Positions 20,249 to 29,572 of a DNA stretch of 42,546 nt are shown here, one piece after another. A program made the translations under genes and the position numbers. The notes beneath the pieces were generated by a model, which had not been told where the DNA came from, searched no databases, and was given only the letters and a program-made list of their open reading frames with translations. The stretch is from the IMG/VR virus record IMGVR_UViG_3300031902_000020, positions 1-42,546 of that record; one strand, 5' to 3'. Source of the DNA: a virus. Every line of letters starts with the position of its first letter. Position 1 is the stretch's first letter.

Positions 20249-21771
20249 GTGCCTACGTCGATCAAGACGACAAGGACTACTGGGAACGCTTTCAGAGCGC
20301 GACGGTGGTTCGGATGGCCCTTGACCCGGTGGAAACCGCCGCGAAACTCTTCGGAAGGCTCTCGGAGAAACAGAAGGAAATCGTTGGTTTTGAAGAGGAT
20401 GAAATTTTCCTCGGGGGTGGCGCCGGGTCGGGCAAGACCCGAGGCGTCATAATGGCGTGGGCGGCCCCGGCCTTTGAGTTCCAGGCCCGAGGGTTCAAAT
20501 ACGACGCCCTGGCCATCCGGCGCACGTTTCCGCAACTCAAGGAGATCATCGCACTGGGCAAGGAGATGCTCCTGCCCCTCGGAGCGACTTGGCACGAGGC
20601 CAGCAAGACATTTATTTTACCAGGCGGGTCGAGTCTGGAGTGTGGTTACTGTGAGCGTGATGATGATCGCTACCAGTATACGGGCCGTGCGTGGGCGCTG
20701 ATCTTCGTGGATGAAATCCAGCGTTATGCTACGCCGGTTTTTTACGATTGGATCTTCAGTCGTCTCCGGGCGCCTATCAAGGAAATCGCGGGGAAGCTGT
20801 GGCGGCTCCCGCTGCGCGTCTTCTCGACGGCCAATCCCAAAGGGCCAGGCAACCACTGGCTCAGGAAGCGGTTTATTGACACGACAGGCGTCAATGGGGG
20901 CGTGACCACGCGCACGGTGGACACTGTGACGCCAGAAGGCGACCCTATCACCGTGACTCGCCGCGTCCGGTTCCAGCACAGCACCGTATTGGATAATCCG
21001 TGGCTTAGAAACACGGATTACGTCCGAAACCTGATGCTCCTGCCTGAAGCGGATCGCCGGGCGCTCCTGGAAGGTGACTTCTACATCGTGGAAGGCGCCT
21101 TTTTCAGTGAGTTTAACCGTAAAATCCATATCGTGAAGACGTTCAAACCGCCTGCGGACCTATCTTTGATCAATGCGGGGGATTGGGGGACGGCGAAGCC
21201 CTCTCATTTTGGGTGGATGCAGGAGCTTTCCAACGGGGAATTCCACGTTTTCAGCGAGTATTCCACGCGGGACGCCGAAGACTGGAGCAAGGGAACCTGG
21301 CGAAATGCGACGGATGTCGCTGAAGACTTGATCCGCATCGAGCATCGGCAGGCCTACGACGTATCCGAGCGATGGTTGGACTCTGCCTGCTGGGCGGATG
21401 AGGGCACGGGAACCAACGTAGGCGAGATTTTCCAGATGAAAGGTTTGTTCTTCCAGAAGTCGGTGAAGGGCCGCAATCTCAAGGCCCGCAACCTGCGGGA
21501 ACTGATGAAAGTGACCAACGGAAGTTCGCGGCTGAAGATTCATGACCAATGCAAATACCTGATTTGGGAGATTGAAAACCTTTTGACGGATGAACAGGAC
21601 CCCAGCCGGTGGGACGAGCGCATGTCGGATCATGGCGTGGACATGCTCCAATACGGAACGGCGCGAAACATCATTGCCTTGGGCGGGGATGTTCTTCACC
21701 ATCAGAAACAAGAGGCTTACCAGGCGAATCGTGCCAAGATGGCAGCTATGCGAAAGCGAGGAACGGCATGA
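20245..21771 (+). CDS. terL: Terminase large subunit
   Basis: 508 residues, GTG start with GGGAGG upstream. The ATPase part has Walker A GGGAGSGKT at 57-65, Walker B LIFVDE at 152-157 and coupling motif FSTANP at 193-198. The RNase H-like nuclease part shows Asp313 (AGDWGTAKP), Asp379 (RWLDSACW) and the Asp pair near 462-466 (SDHGVDMLQYG). This is the packaging motor and DNA-cutting enzyme at the portal. Both halves look intact. The portal gene starts in its stop codon (ATGA). Confidence 0.95.
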   Translation: MSAYVDQDDKDYWERFQSATVVRMALDPVETAAKLFGRLSEKQKEIVGFEEDEIFLGGGAGSGKTRGVIMAWAAPAFEFQARGFKYDALAIRRTFPQLKEIIALGKEMLLPLGATWHEASKTFILPGGSSLECGYCERDDDRYQYTGRAWALIFVDEIQRYATPVFYDWIFSRLRAPIKEIAGKLWRLPLRVFSTANPKGPGNHWLRKRFIDTTGVNGGVTTRTVDTVTPEGDPITVTRRVRFQHSTVLDNPWLRNTDYVRNLMLLPEADRRALLEGDFYIVEGAFFSEFNRKIHIVKTFKPPADLSLINAGDWGTAKPSHFGWMQELSNGEFHVFSEYSTRDAEDWSKGTWRNATDVAEDLIRIEHRQAYDVSERWLDSACWADEGTGTNVGEIFQMKGLFFQKSVKGRNLKARNLRELMKVTNGSSRLKIHDQCKYLIWEIENLLTDEQDPSRWDERMSDHGVDMLQYGTARNIIALGGDVLHHQKQEAYQANRAKMAAMRKRGTA

Positions 21772-23714
21772 TAATCCCTGGCCTCGATCTTCAATACACG
21801 GTTGCATGGCTGATGGACACTTGGAAGCGTGAGAAGCAGCGGCGCCGGCTCATGGAGACGACGGTCTGGCGAGACTGCTTCCTCTTCGCGAAGTCCAAAT
21901 TTGGTGCGAATCCTGAAGAGGGCGTGAGCGGCGACGATCTCTCAACGCGCTTCGTTCCGGACTCGGAAAATGGCGTGGATACGGTGTCGGCCCAGTTGAT
22001 CCGGCTTACCATGCCAAACGCAGACTTCTTCATGGCCATTCCGATGCACCCTTCGGAGACGCAGAATGGCGCGGCGGCTATTACCTCTTTGTTAAAATAC
22101 TATCATCGCCGAAGCAAGTTCAGACTCAATGCACTTCAGATCGTGAAACAGGCGGCGACATGCGGGTCAGGCGCGTGGGCGATGGACTGGACGACTCAGG
22201 CGGGCATGGTGCCCGATATCGTTCGCATGAAGATGATGTATCAGCAGCAGCAGGCTCAGGCCGCGCTCACGGGCGAGAAACCCAAACGGCTTCCGGCGCT
22301 TCCGCCCATGAAGCGCGTGGTGAATTATCAAGGACCTACCATCGAGTCAGTGAATATTTTCGATATGGTGGTGCAGACCGACCGCTCCTATGAGAGCGCG
22401 GCTCGCCTCATGAAGTTCCGGCGTGATGATGCCTACCTGAAGGAACTGAGCAAGGAAGACGACTTCGGATACGCCCGTTATACGATTCCGAAGAACACGG
22501 AACCTAGCCTCGATCCGGATACGAGCGACTCCATCCGGATCGAGTTGAATCAAGCGTCAGGCCTGGCGATGCTTCCGATGGGGAGCGGCACGAATCAGAT
22601 GAATGAATTGATCCAGGTCATGGGTGATGTGCCGGTGAAGTTCAAGGACGGAGCCGAAGTCACTATCCCGTGCTGCGTGGCGACGCTGCTGAATCAGAAA
22701 GACATCATCCGGTTGGAGGTAATGCCTACCAGCACGAGCCGGATTCCCATGGGTATCTACTCATGGAACCCGAGGCCGAATGATCCGTATGCGGGAGGCG
22801 TCCTGGAGCGGAATATGGGACTTCAGGACGCGGTGAACACGCGCATGAACCAGTCGATCATGGCCAATGGCTTGGCAATCAATCCTATGTCATTCTACAA
22901 GCCTGACGGTCTCTTCGATCCGAGTGAATTTGTGTCATTCCCTGGCGCTTGCTATCCTTACATGACCACGAAGCCTGAGCCCTATGTCATTCCTGACCAA
23001 GCGATGCTCGGTTTCAATGAAGTTAAAATGCTTCAAGGCATGTTCTCAGACGGGATCGGGGCGCTGATTAACAATAGTCAGGGCGATCAGAGTGCGACGG
23101 AAGCAACTATTGTAGCGAGCCTCGGTCAGTCTCGCTTTGGGCTGATCGCTGAGAATTTCGAGCAGAGTTTCCTGGAAGAAGTGATCACTCAGGAATTGCT
23201 CATGGCTCAGATGTTCATGACCAAGGAAGAGATGATTCGTGTGGTCGATCCGATGGACCCGCAGGCGCTTCCTTCGGTGATGCCGGTTGATCAGACTGTG
23301 ATTCAAGGTGAGTATCAGGTCTTCATTGCCGGTATGCTCGACATGGCGCAGAACCAAGCGAAGATGGGCGAGTTGATTTCCTTAACCCAGGCGTTTGGAG
23401 CCATTCCCCCGTTGCAGCAAACCATGAACTGGCAAGCCTACGCTGCAATGATTCTCAGGATGAAGGGTTTCGGGGAATTCATTCCTTCCCTGTTCCCTCC
23501 CCAGCCCCAAGGAGGCATCAATGGAAACCCCGCAACTTCACCCCAAGTTTCCGCAGGGCCCGGAGGTCCGCCGTCTCCTGGCGGAACTCCAAACCCATCC
23601 GGGCTGGCCTCTGGTCCTGGCATGGTTGGAGGCGGCAGAAGCCCAGGCGAAGGTCCCGGTGCCGATAACCCCGGCGGACGGCCACCAATGGCCGTTCAAG
23701 CGGGCCTGGGCTGA
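21768..23714 (+). CDS. Portal (head-tail connector) protein
   Basis: 648 residues of the T7 gp8/N4 head-to-tail connector kind. Recognisable parts: the start with a long helix (YTVAWLMDTWKREKQRRRLMETTVWRDCFLFAKSKFG), DTVSAQLIRLTMPNADFF, AATCGSGAWAMDW, and GVLERNMGLQDAVNTRMNQSIMANGLAINP. The last ~80 residues are Gly/Pro-rich and overlap another gene in a second frame (23521-23714). The frame is open further upstream, but ATG 21768 overlaps the terminase stop and is the natural start. Confidence 0.9.
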   Translation: MIIPGLDLQYTVAWLMDTWKREKQRRRLMETTVWRDCFLFAKSKFGANPEEGVSGDDLSTRFVPDSENGVDTVSAQLIRLTMPNADFFMAIPMHPSETQNGAAAITSLLKYYHRRSKFRLNALQIVKQAATCGSGAWAMDWTTQAGMVPDIVRMKMMYQQQQAQAALTGEKPKRLPALPPMKRVVNYQGPTIESVNIFDMVVQTDRSYESAARLMKFRRDDAYLKELSKEDDFGYARYTIPKNTEPSLDPDTSDSIRIELNQASGLAMLPMGSGTNQMNELIQVMGDVPVKFKDGAEVTIPCCVATLLNQKDIIRLEVMPTSTSRIPMGIYSWNPRPNDPYAGGVLERNMGLQDAVNTRMNQSIMANGLAINPMSFYKPDGLFDPSEFVSFPGACYPYMTTKPEPYVIPDQAMLGFNEVKMLQGMFSDGIGALINNSQGDQSATEATIVASLGQSRFGLIAENFEQSFLEEVITQELLMAQMFMTKEEMIRVVDPMDPQALPSVMPVDQTVIQGEYQVFIAGMLDMAQNQAKMGELISLTQAFGAIPPLQQTMNWQAYAAMILRMKGFGEFIPSLFPPQPQGGINGNPATSPQVSAGPGGPPSPGGTPNPSGLASGPGMVGGGRSPGEGPGADNPGGRPPMAVQAGLG

Positions 23715-23853
23715 TGGCGAGGCCTATGCCTATGGCGAAATCCGGAAGATGCTGGCGATTGCAGTGGCGATCCCAGGGCGTATGGATGGTCACGGAAGGG
23801 TTAAACCGAGCGAATTTAACCCAGACGGGGAGGATGATGAAACACAGCTCTAA
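23521..23853 (+). CDS. Hypothetical protein overlapping the portal 3' end
   Basis: 110 residues in a different frame from the portal gene, sharing 194 bases with it. The start has the strongest kind of ribosome site (CCAAGGAGGCATCA ATG). The protein is well mixed in composition, with helices LRRLLAELQ-like and a conserved-looking WPFKRAWADGEAYAYGEIRKMLAIA, and ends acidic. The portal frame in the overlap is low-complexity Gly/Pro, so this frame may be the constrained one. Function unknown; a head-assembly role is possible from position. Confidence 0.7.
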   Translation: METPQLHPKFPQGPEVRRLLAELQTHPGWPLVLAWLEAAEAQAKVPVPITPADGHQWPFKRAWADGEAYAYGEIRKMLAIAVAIPGRMDGHGRVKPSEFNPDGEDDETQL

Positions 23854-23905
23854 TTCCTTGCTCGAATTGAAATAACGATTACTCTTAACCCATAGGAGCC
23901 CTTCA

Positions 23906-24817
23906 ATGGCCCAGCTATTCACACCTACCCCGATGGATTTGGATCTCGGCTTCAATGGCGAAGAAGACGAGTCGGATTTGAACGGTGCCGCCAGTGGCAC
24001 GGAAGACGACGCCCCTGAACCTATTTTGCCCCCTGCTCCTGAAGCCCCTGCCTCAACCCCTGCTCCTGAGCCCCAGACCCCTCCAGGAACGCCGGAAGCT
24101 CCTGCTCCGGTAGTCCAGACCCCCGCAACGCCTCAGACGCCTCCTGTGCCCCATGTCGAGCCATCCTTGGCCGACATTCTGCGGAACATGGAAGCGCAAG
24201 CCTCTCGCCAGACTCAGATCCTTGAACGCGCCATTCCCCATCCTGAAATCCCGGCACCCGGACCGAAGCCTCTTCCTCCCATTCCTGAAAAATACAAGGG
24301 CGTGTTGGACGAGGATACGCTGCGGGGTGCCCAAGTGGTCATGGATGCTTTGGGGATCACGGCTGATTTGGAGGAACTGAAGACCTTCCGCCAGGCTGCG
24401 ACTCAGAAAGACAATGCCACTTCCGCTCGGGACATGATTCTCGGGCAGGTTCCAGAAATGAGAGATCAAGCCTTCCAGGATGAGGTCGCCGCCGAGATGA
24501 CGCGCACCTTGGATGCCCTGGGAGTGCCTAACGAGATGCGGGGCCAGTTCCTGAACCCTGTTCTTGTCGTGCAAGCCGGGAATGCGGTCAAAGCCCGCCG
24601 AAGCCAGAATGCAACCGCTCCGCAAGGAGGCGCTGCACCCGTTCCTTCCATCACTCAGGCTCTTGCTTCCCGCGCAGGCGGAGAAACGCAGAGCGAGCCG
24701 GTGGCTGCGAGCGTAACTGATACTTCAGAGCAGCCAGTCGATTGGATGTCGATGTCCGAAGAGGACTACGCCAAGCGGCAAGCTGCCATTCTCCGGAAGC
24801 AAAACGGTTCCTGGTAA
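23906..24817 (+). CDS. Putative scaffold protein
   Basis: 303 residues. The first ~110 are acidic then Pro/Ala/Thr-rich (repeated PAPE, TPQTPP) and disordered; the middle is helical (LADILRNMEAQASRQTQILERAI; EDTLRGAQVVMDALGITADLEELKTFRQ); the end has DWMSMSEEDYAKRQAAIL. Acidic, helical proteins located directly before the major capsid gene are scaffolds in most podoviruses, which fits. TAGGAG precedes the start. The family is not identified by sequence alone. Confidence 0.7.
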   Translation: MAQLFTPTPMDLDLGFNGEEDESDLNGAASGTEDDAPEPILPPAPEAPASTPAPEPQTPPGTPEAPAPVVQTPATPQTPPVPHVEPSLADILRNMEAQASRQTQILERAIPHPEIPAPGPKPLPPIPEKYKGVLDEDTLRGAQVVMDALGITADLEELKTFRQAATQKDNATSARDMILGQVPEMRDQAFQDEVAAEMTRTLDALGVPNEMRGQFLNPVLVVQAGNAVKARRSQNATAPQGGAAPVPSITQALASRAGGETQSEPVAASVTDTSEQPVDWMSMSEEDYAKRQAAILRKQNGSW

Positions 24818-24844
24818 GCCAGGCCGTTCCCCAAGAGGTTCATC

Positions 24845-25921
24845 ATGGCTCGCACCACTTCAGTCACCACTGGCGCACTTCCTTCAATTGCCACCTACAT
24901 CTGGCGCACGGGCCTCGCCGTCGCCATGCCTCTGCTTTGCTTCGAAAAGTATGGGCAGAGTATCAATATGCCTGCGAATTCGGGCAAGACGATTACCTTC
25001 CGCCGTTTCGAGAAGCTGCCTCCCACGGGCGGCGCGGGCGATTACACGGCCACCACGCCGAGCCGTGTCCTGGTGGAAGGCACCACACCGGATAACGTGA
25101 CGCCGACCGTCACGGATATCGTGTTCACCCTCACTCAGCTTGGCGCTTACTACCAGTATTCGGATATCTCCGGCTGGGTGAACGAGGTGAGCGTCGATCA
25201 GAACCTGATGGCTCGCACGGGTGAGAACATGGCGGAAGTCGTGGATTACTACTACCGCGACACCATTCTCGGCGGCTCGCGCTACTACCGCATCCTCGAA
25301 TCCACCAACAACACGGCGACTCCCAGCCGCGTTTTGATCGCCGGGAAGATCGCCAAGGCCCTTCCCATCGCCGTCATTGGCCGCGATCTCTTTGCGGCTG
25401 ATGCCAAGGTGGTGAAGGCTATGAAGGGATCGAGCGATGGCTTCGGGACGAGCGCCGTTCGTGCGTCCTTCGTGGCCGTGGCTCATCCGGATCTCTGCGC
25501 GGATCTGGACTCCATCGTTCCCACGGTGGTCAATGGCTCCGATGGCTTCACGCCGGTCGCCAAATACGGTTCTCTCACAGATCTGCTGCCGGGTGAGTAT
25601 GGCACTTTGAAGAACGTCCGTTTCATTCAGTCCACCCACGGCAAGATTTGGGCTGGCGCCGGGGCGGCTGTGGCTTCCACGGGTGAGAAGTCCACGGGCG
25701 GTCAGATTGACGTTTACGGCGCCGTAGTCACGGGCCAGGATGCCTATTGCTGCGTGAAGTTCAGTAAGGACTCCGGCAAGGTGATTTACGTCAGTGCCGA
25801 CAGCAATTCGAAATACGATCCGCTGAATCAGTTCAGCGTCCTCGGGTGGAGGGCCACTGTAACGGGTGGCATCCTGAATGACGCTTGGCTGAAGCGCCTG
25901 GAGTGCGGCGTCACCGCCTAG
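24845..25921 (+). CDS. Major capsid protein, N4-gp56 family
   Basis: 358 residues. The opening (MARTTSVTTGALPSIATYIWRTGLAVAMPLLCFEKYG), the NSGKTITFRRFEKLPP strand, GTTPDNVTPTVTDIVFTLTQLGAYYQYSDISGW and a C-terminal YVSADSNSKYDPLNQFSVLGWRATVTGGILNDAWLKRLE are those of the N4-gp56 capsid family (HK97-like fold). An AAGAGG site precedes the start and a strong hairpin follows the stop, as expected for the most abundant virion protein. Confidence 0.92.
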   Translation: MARTTSVTTGALPSIATYIWRTGLAVAMPLLCFEKYGQSINMPANSGKTITFRRFEKLPPTGGAGDYTATTPSRVLVEGTTPDNVTPTVTDIVFTLTQLGAYYQYSDISGWVNEVSVDQNLMARTGENMAEVVDYYYRDTILGGSRYYRILESTNNTATPSRVLIAGKIAKALPIAVIGRDLFAADAKVVKAMKGSSDGFGTSAVRASFVAVAHPDLCADLDSIVPTVVNGSDGFTPVAKYGSLTDLLPGEYGTLKNVRFIQSTHGKIWAGAGAAVASTGEKSTGGQIDVYGAVVTGQDAYCCVKFSKDSGKVIYVSADSNSKYDPLNQFSVLGWRATVTGGILNDAWLKRLECGVTA

Positions 25922-25938
25922 CTCTGGAGTCTCTTTAC

Positions 25939-25969
25939 CGGCCCCTGAGCAATCTCTGTTCAGGGGCCG
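25939..25969 (+). terminator. Hairpin after the major capsid gene
   Basis: CGGCCCCTGA (25939-25948) pairs perfectly with TCAGGGGCCG (25960-25969), a 10-bp stem with an 11-base loop, followed by CTTTC. It lies 18 bases after the capsid stop. The short U run suggests partial termination, lowering downstream expression. Confidence 0.7.
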
Positions 25970-26021
25970 CTTTCAAACCTGCCCGACTCACCCAGAGCGG
26001 GCTGCTCAGAAGAGGTCCGAC

Positions 26022-26384
26022 ATGGCCGACACCGCCGTTCAAGCTCCCCCCAAGATGCGCTATTTCCGAGGCATCATCCATCGCAATTCTCAGCATGGAG
26101 CCGCGTGGTTCTTTGCCGATGACTCCGTGAACAAGAAACTTCAGATTGCTTGTGAAGTCGAAGTCATCGTTCCTGATTATGTTGTGGATAACGTAAAAGA
26201 AACAATCGTGGATCGGAATATCGTGCGTCCGGTTCCCGGCAAGAAGCGCGGTTTTAAAAATATCCGCGAGCGTTTTAACCGTTACACCTGGGAACAGTTT
26301 GGCGAAGTTTCCGAAGCTGAGTGGAAGAAATTTGAAGCGACTCAGCGCGAGCTTCCCATCCCGGATGGCGATAGCGAAGAATAA
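26022..26384 (+). CDS. Hypothetical virion-region protein (120 aa)
   Basis: 120 residues, charged, with an Ala/Pro start and a beta-rich first half (MRYFRGIIHRNSQHGAAWFFADD, QIACEVEVIVPDYVVDN) followed by a basic helix (KKRGFKNIRERFNRYTWEQFGEVSEAEWKKFE). It sits between capsid and tailspike genes, which suggests a minor head or head-completion protein, but I do not recognise it. AGAGG is upstream of the ATG. Confidence 0.65.
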   Translation: MADTAVQAPPKMRYFRGIIHRNSQHGAAWFFADDSVNKKLQIACEVEVIVPDYVVDNVKETIVDRNIVRPVPGKKRGFKNIRERFNRYTWEQFGEVSEAEWKKFEATQRELPIPDGDSEE

Positions 26385-26399
26385 CCTTGGAGGTTTTCC

Positions 26400-28814
26400 G
26401 TGGCCCTTTATCAGCGTGATGAAATCGTTCGAGATTTTAACGGTGTGGTAGTTTCACGAGCCTTTGTGAAAGTGGTCACGGGGCAAACCTATTCAGACAC
26501 AGCCCCGCTGGCAACGCTCTACGCGGATTCAGCGGGGCTCATTCCTTTGATCAATCCTTTTCAGGCTGATGCTGCGGGCCGGTATGTCTACTGGGTAGAT
26601 GCTGGTTACTATTCCGAACAGATCACGCGGCCTAACTATCTCTCCGAGACGAGCAGCGGATTCTTTGTAGGCGCTCAGCAAGGTGATCCTGGGCCTACAG
26701 GGCCTACAGGAGCAACGGGGCCGCAAGGAGCCACTGGAGCTACAGGTCCGGCTGGAACGCCGGGATTTGACCCTATGCCGTTTCTTGCTGATACGACTAA
26801 TCCGGCGAAAGGCGCGGCTCTCATCGGTTACAAATCATCGCTTGCTTATGCAGCCGGGACGGTAGGGAATAGATTGAATCAAATGTTGGTGGTTTCCGGC
26901 ATGGATGGGACTGGCGCAACTGATTCGACCTCGGTTCTCGCTGCTGCTATCGCAGCGCTTCCTGCTAGTGGCGGAACGCTTTATGTTCCTGAGCCTTCAT
27001 CGTTCTATGCGATGAATCTTGTGATCACTAAATCCGGGGTTCATATTAAATTCGGTGGAATGTCTACGACAGCCACGACGCCTACGGGCAATTTCCTACG
27101 CCCATTCGATACGGCGCTACCGGTTGTTCAGTTCGGCAACGACAGCGCACTGGTAACTGATTCGAGCGTGGACAACGTGACCCTAGACGGGAACACCACG
27201 GGTCAGTATGGGGTTCTCTTCGCTGGTGGCGCCTACCGCTGCCGGATGAACAATGCCGGATTTGCGCGGTTTGCCACTCGGTGCGTGGCCTTCGTCGCAG
27301 GGACGACCAACCCATGCTCTGAGAATTCGGTCAACGGATTCGCCGTCAACACGGCGGTAGCCGGGTGCATCGGGGTCCTTTTCAAGGCCTCCGCCACCAG
27401 CTACTGCACCGACAACAAGATGATTGATGGGCCCATTACTTCCAACGCGGGTGACTCCGTCGTAGTGGATGGTTGCACGACCAACAAGTTGATGAACACC
27501 TATATCACCCAACAATACTCTGGGCTCGGTATGAGATTCCTGAAGACTGTCGGGTCGATCTTACCGTCACTTTGGGTTAATGGAGTTATCGTCGATGATG
27601 GTGGAAACGTCAATGATGTAGCTGTGATCATCGATCATGGGGTTGAATACGACAGCACGTCGCCTTTCAATGCAAGTCCGTTTTATGGTCAGATCACCAA
27701 CACCAGCAAGACGATGAATATTGCAGGACATACGACCGGTTCGGTTGGCGCGGGTTCTCCGACTCTTACGGTGGCTTCGGCGACCGGGATTTATGGAGGC
27801 CGTGGGATCGTCGTGGCGGGTGCCGGAACCGCAGGCCGTCCTTTGGTGGCGAAGGCTATCAGCGTGAGTGGAACGACGGTTACGCTGGACACGAATGCGG
27901 TGACAGGAGTTTCGGGAGTCGATGTCGGCTACGGAACCATTTTCAACGACATGAACTTTATCGCACCCGGTCTTTCCAATTACCTGACAGGAATCGGGCT
28001 CTATATCGCGTCAATCTCCAAGCGAATTGGCATGATGCTCGGGTTCTCTGGCCAGATCTACGGCTCAGGTTCTGGTGGCACAACGTCTCCTTGGAGCACC
28101 TCAGACATCATCTGGGAGTTGAACCACAAGGGTCTCGACTTCCTGCTCGACGATGCCAGCGCGAACACGATTACTGGCGCGTCTCAAGCGACGAACCAGC
28201 TTTCCATTACGCTAGGAAGTGCTTCAAATGCCGGGATCGGCGACCTGGCCTTCATCATGGGCGCGAACGAACCTGGCGTGAATGGAACGTGGCCTATCAC
28301 GACCCGCACGGATTCCACGCACATCATCTGCACGACTCAAACGTCTCAAACTTTAGCGGGTCTTACCGGCTCCCCGGTCATCGGAATCATCAAGATCGCC
28401 AGCCTCAACCAGGGATTCCTCAATCTACCCAATCTTGGCCTGCGCCTGCGAAACCAGTTAGGTAGCTTAGCTCAAGTGCTTTCATGCAGCCCAGGCAACA
28501 CCCAGACCACACTTCAGACTGCCGATCCAACGAACGGACTACTCAACCTTTTTGGTGGAAGCGCGGCGACCACCGCGAACGTGGCACAGATGGGAGGTGG
28601 AGGCGTCACCGGTTTCGGCGTCAGCGGCTATGGGACCGGCAGAGCACTGAAAGGCGTGACAGGCGGCAGCTACACCACCACTCAGCGCAACGCTTTCACC
28701 AATCTGGCATCTACCGACGTTGGCGCCATGGTATGGGACTCCACCCTAGCGAAGCCGGTTTTCCTCAAAACAACTGCTCCAACTTGGGTGGACGCCACAG
28801 GCGCCACCGTTTAG
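26400..28814 (+). CDS. Tailspike/tail fibre with collagen-like segment
   Basis: 804 residues, GTG start with TTGGAGG. Order: an N-terminal virion-attachment part (1-90, ending NPFQADAAGRYVYWVDAGYYSEQ), a collagen-like Gly-X-Y run at about 95-122 (GPTGPTGATGPQGATGATGP), then DGTGATDSTSVLAAAIAALPASGGTLYVPE (about 169-198), the entry of a pectate-lyase-3-type beta helix, followed by long beta-rich sequence to the end. This is the usual plan of a receptor-binding tailspike, possibly with polysaccharide depolymerase activity. Only a few later blocks look like family signature, so the enzyme activity is inferred. Confidence 0.88.
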   Translation: MALYQRDEIVRDFNGVVVSRAFVKVVTGQTYSDTAPLATLYADSAGLIPLINPFQADAAGRYVYWVDAGYYSEQITRPNYLSETSSGFFVGAQQGDPGPTGPTGATGPQGATGATGPAGTPGFDPMPFLADTTNPAKGAALIGYKSSLAYAAGTVGNRLNQMLVVSGMDGTGATDSTSVLAAAIAALPASGGTLYVPEPSSFYAMNLVITKSGVHIKFGGMSTTATTPTGNFLRPFDTALPVVQFGNDSALVTDSSVDNVTLDGNTTGQYGVLFAGGAYRCRMNNAGFARFATRCVAFVAGTTNPCSENSVNGFAVNTAVAGCIGVLFKASATSYCTDNKMIDGPITSNAGDSVVVDGCTTNKLMNTYITQQYSGLGMRFLKTVGSILPSLWVNGVIVDDGGNVNDVAVIIDHGVEYDSTSPFNASPFYGQITNTSKTMNIAGHTTGSVGAGSPTLTVASATGIYGGRGIVVAGAGTAGRPLVAKAISVSGTTVTLDTNAVTGVSGVDVGYGTIFNDMNFIAPGLSNYLTGIGLYIASISKRIGMMLGFSGQIYGSGSGGTTSPWSTSDIIWELNHKGLDFLLDDASANTITGASQATNQLSITLGSASNAGIGDLAFIMGANEPGVNGTWPITTRTDSTHIICTTQTSQTLAGLTGSPVIGIIKIASLNQGFLNLPNLGLRLRNQLGSLAQVLSCSPGNTQTTLQTADPTNGLLNLFGGSAATTANVAQMGGGGVTGFGVSGYGTGRALKGVTGGSYTTTQRNAFTNLASTDVGAMVWDSTLAKPVFLKTTAPTWVDATGATV

Positions 28815-28822
28815 GAGTTAAA

Positions 28823-29572
28823 ATGCCTCTTCTCGCTCCGCCTGCTTTGATTCCCTCCAAACTCGCCTTGGTGAATGAGTCTCTGGCTCAGTTGAAGCAG
28901 CCTCAGATCACGACTTTGGCGAATGCGAAGCCGCTCGTCATCTTGCTCGGCAATTCAGTCGATGACTGCGTGAACGATATCTACAGCCGCGCAAATTGGC
29001 GCTTCCGACTGCGGACGTTTCCTTTTGACTTGGTGGCTGAGCAGCAGTTCTACTCGGTGCCTGCCGACTTTGGGAATCTCTATAGCAAGGGTATTACGGC
29101 AGCGAACCTGTTTATCCCCTATTTGAGTGCTGATGACTTTGATCAGGTCGCCTTGACCCCCTACGGCTCGCCTGTGGAGCAATCTGGAAGGCCTTTGGCT
29201 TTTACGCTCCACGATTTCATCAGTTTTAAATTTCACCCGAAGCCGAGCGCCGAATTCGTAGCGCTCTATCCGACACTTGAGCTTCAGTATTTTTGCAGCG
29301 CCCAGCCGATCCTGGACGAAAACCAGGCGCCGTTTCTTCCCTACGCTTTCAAACTCTGTGTCGTGAACTTCCTTAAGTATCGGTGGATGGCCAGCAACGA
29401 ATATGGCGTCACCGATATGCAGGAAGCCAAGGGCATGTATGAAGGTCAGCTTCAACTCCTGCTGGCTCGTAACGATCCGGCTCCGAACAGTCATCGGATG
29501 CAATCCGGTTTCCGGTTGGGCAAGCGCATGGACAATGCTTTCGATAAAACCAATCCTCTTGGCGGATTCTGA
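28823..29572 (+). CDS. Tail tubular protein A-like (adaptor)
   Basis: 249 residues from ATG 28823 (TTAGGAG). The opening SKLALVNESLAQLKQPQITTL...NSVDDCVNDIYSRANWRFRLRTFPFDL is typical of the T7 gp11-type adaptor, which caps the portal ring: a helix bundle, a beta insert, and a final helical LKYRWMASNEYGVTDMQEAKGMYEGQLQLLLARND. Its stop overlaps the next start by TGATG, as in other podoviruses where gp11 and gp12 are adjacent. Confidence 0.8.
   Translation: MPLLAPPALIPSKLALVNESLAQLKQPQITTLANAKPLVILLGNSVDDCVNDIYSRANWRFRLRTFPFDLVAEQQFYSVPADFGNLYSKGITAANLFIPYLSADDFDQVALTPYGSPVEQSGRPLAFTLHDFISFKFHPKPSAEFVALYPTLELQYFCSAQPILDENQAPFLPYAFKLCVVNFLKYRWMASNEYGVTDMQEAKGMYEGQLQLLLARNDPAPNSHRMQSGFRLGKRMDNAFDKTNPLGGF

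Noticed and set aside
29222-29240. TTTTAA words inside coding regions as promoters
   Set aside because: No -35 partner or downstream gene start; kept only as part of the word-frequency observation.
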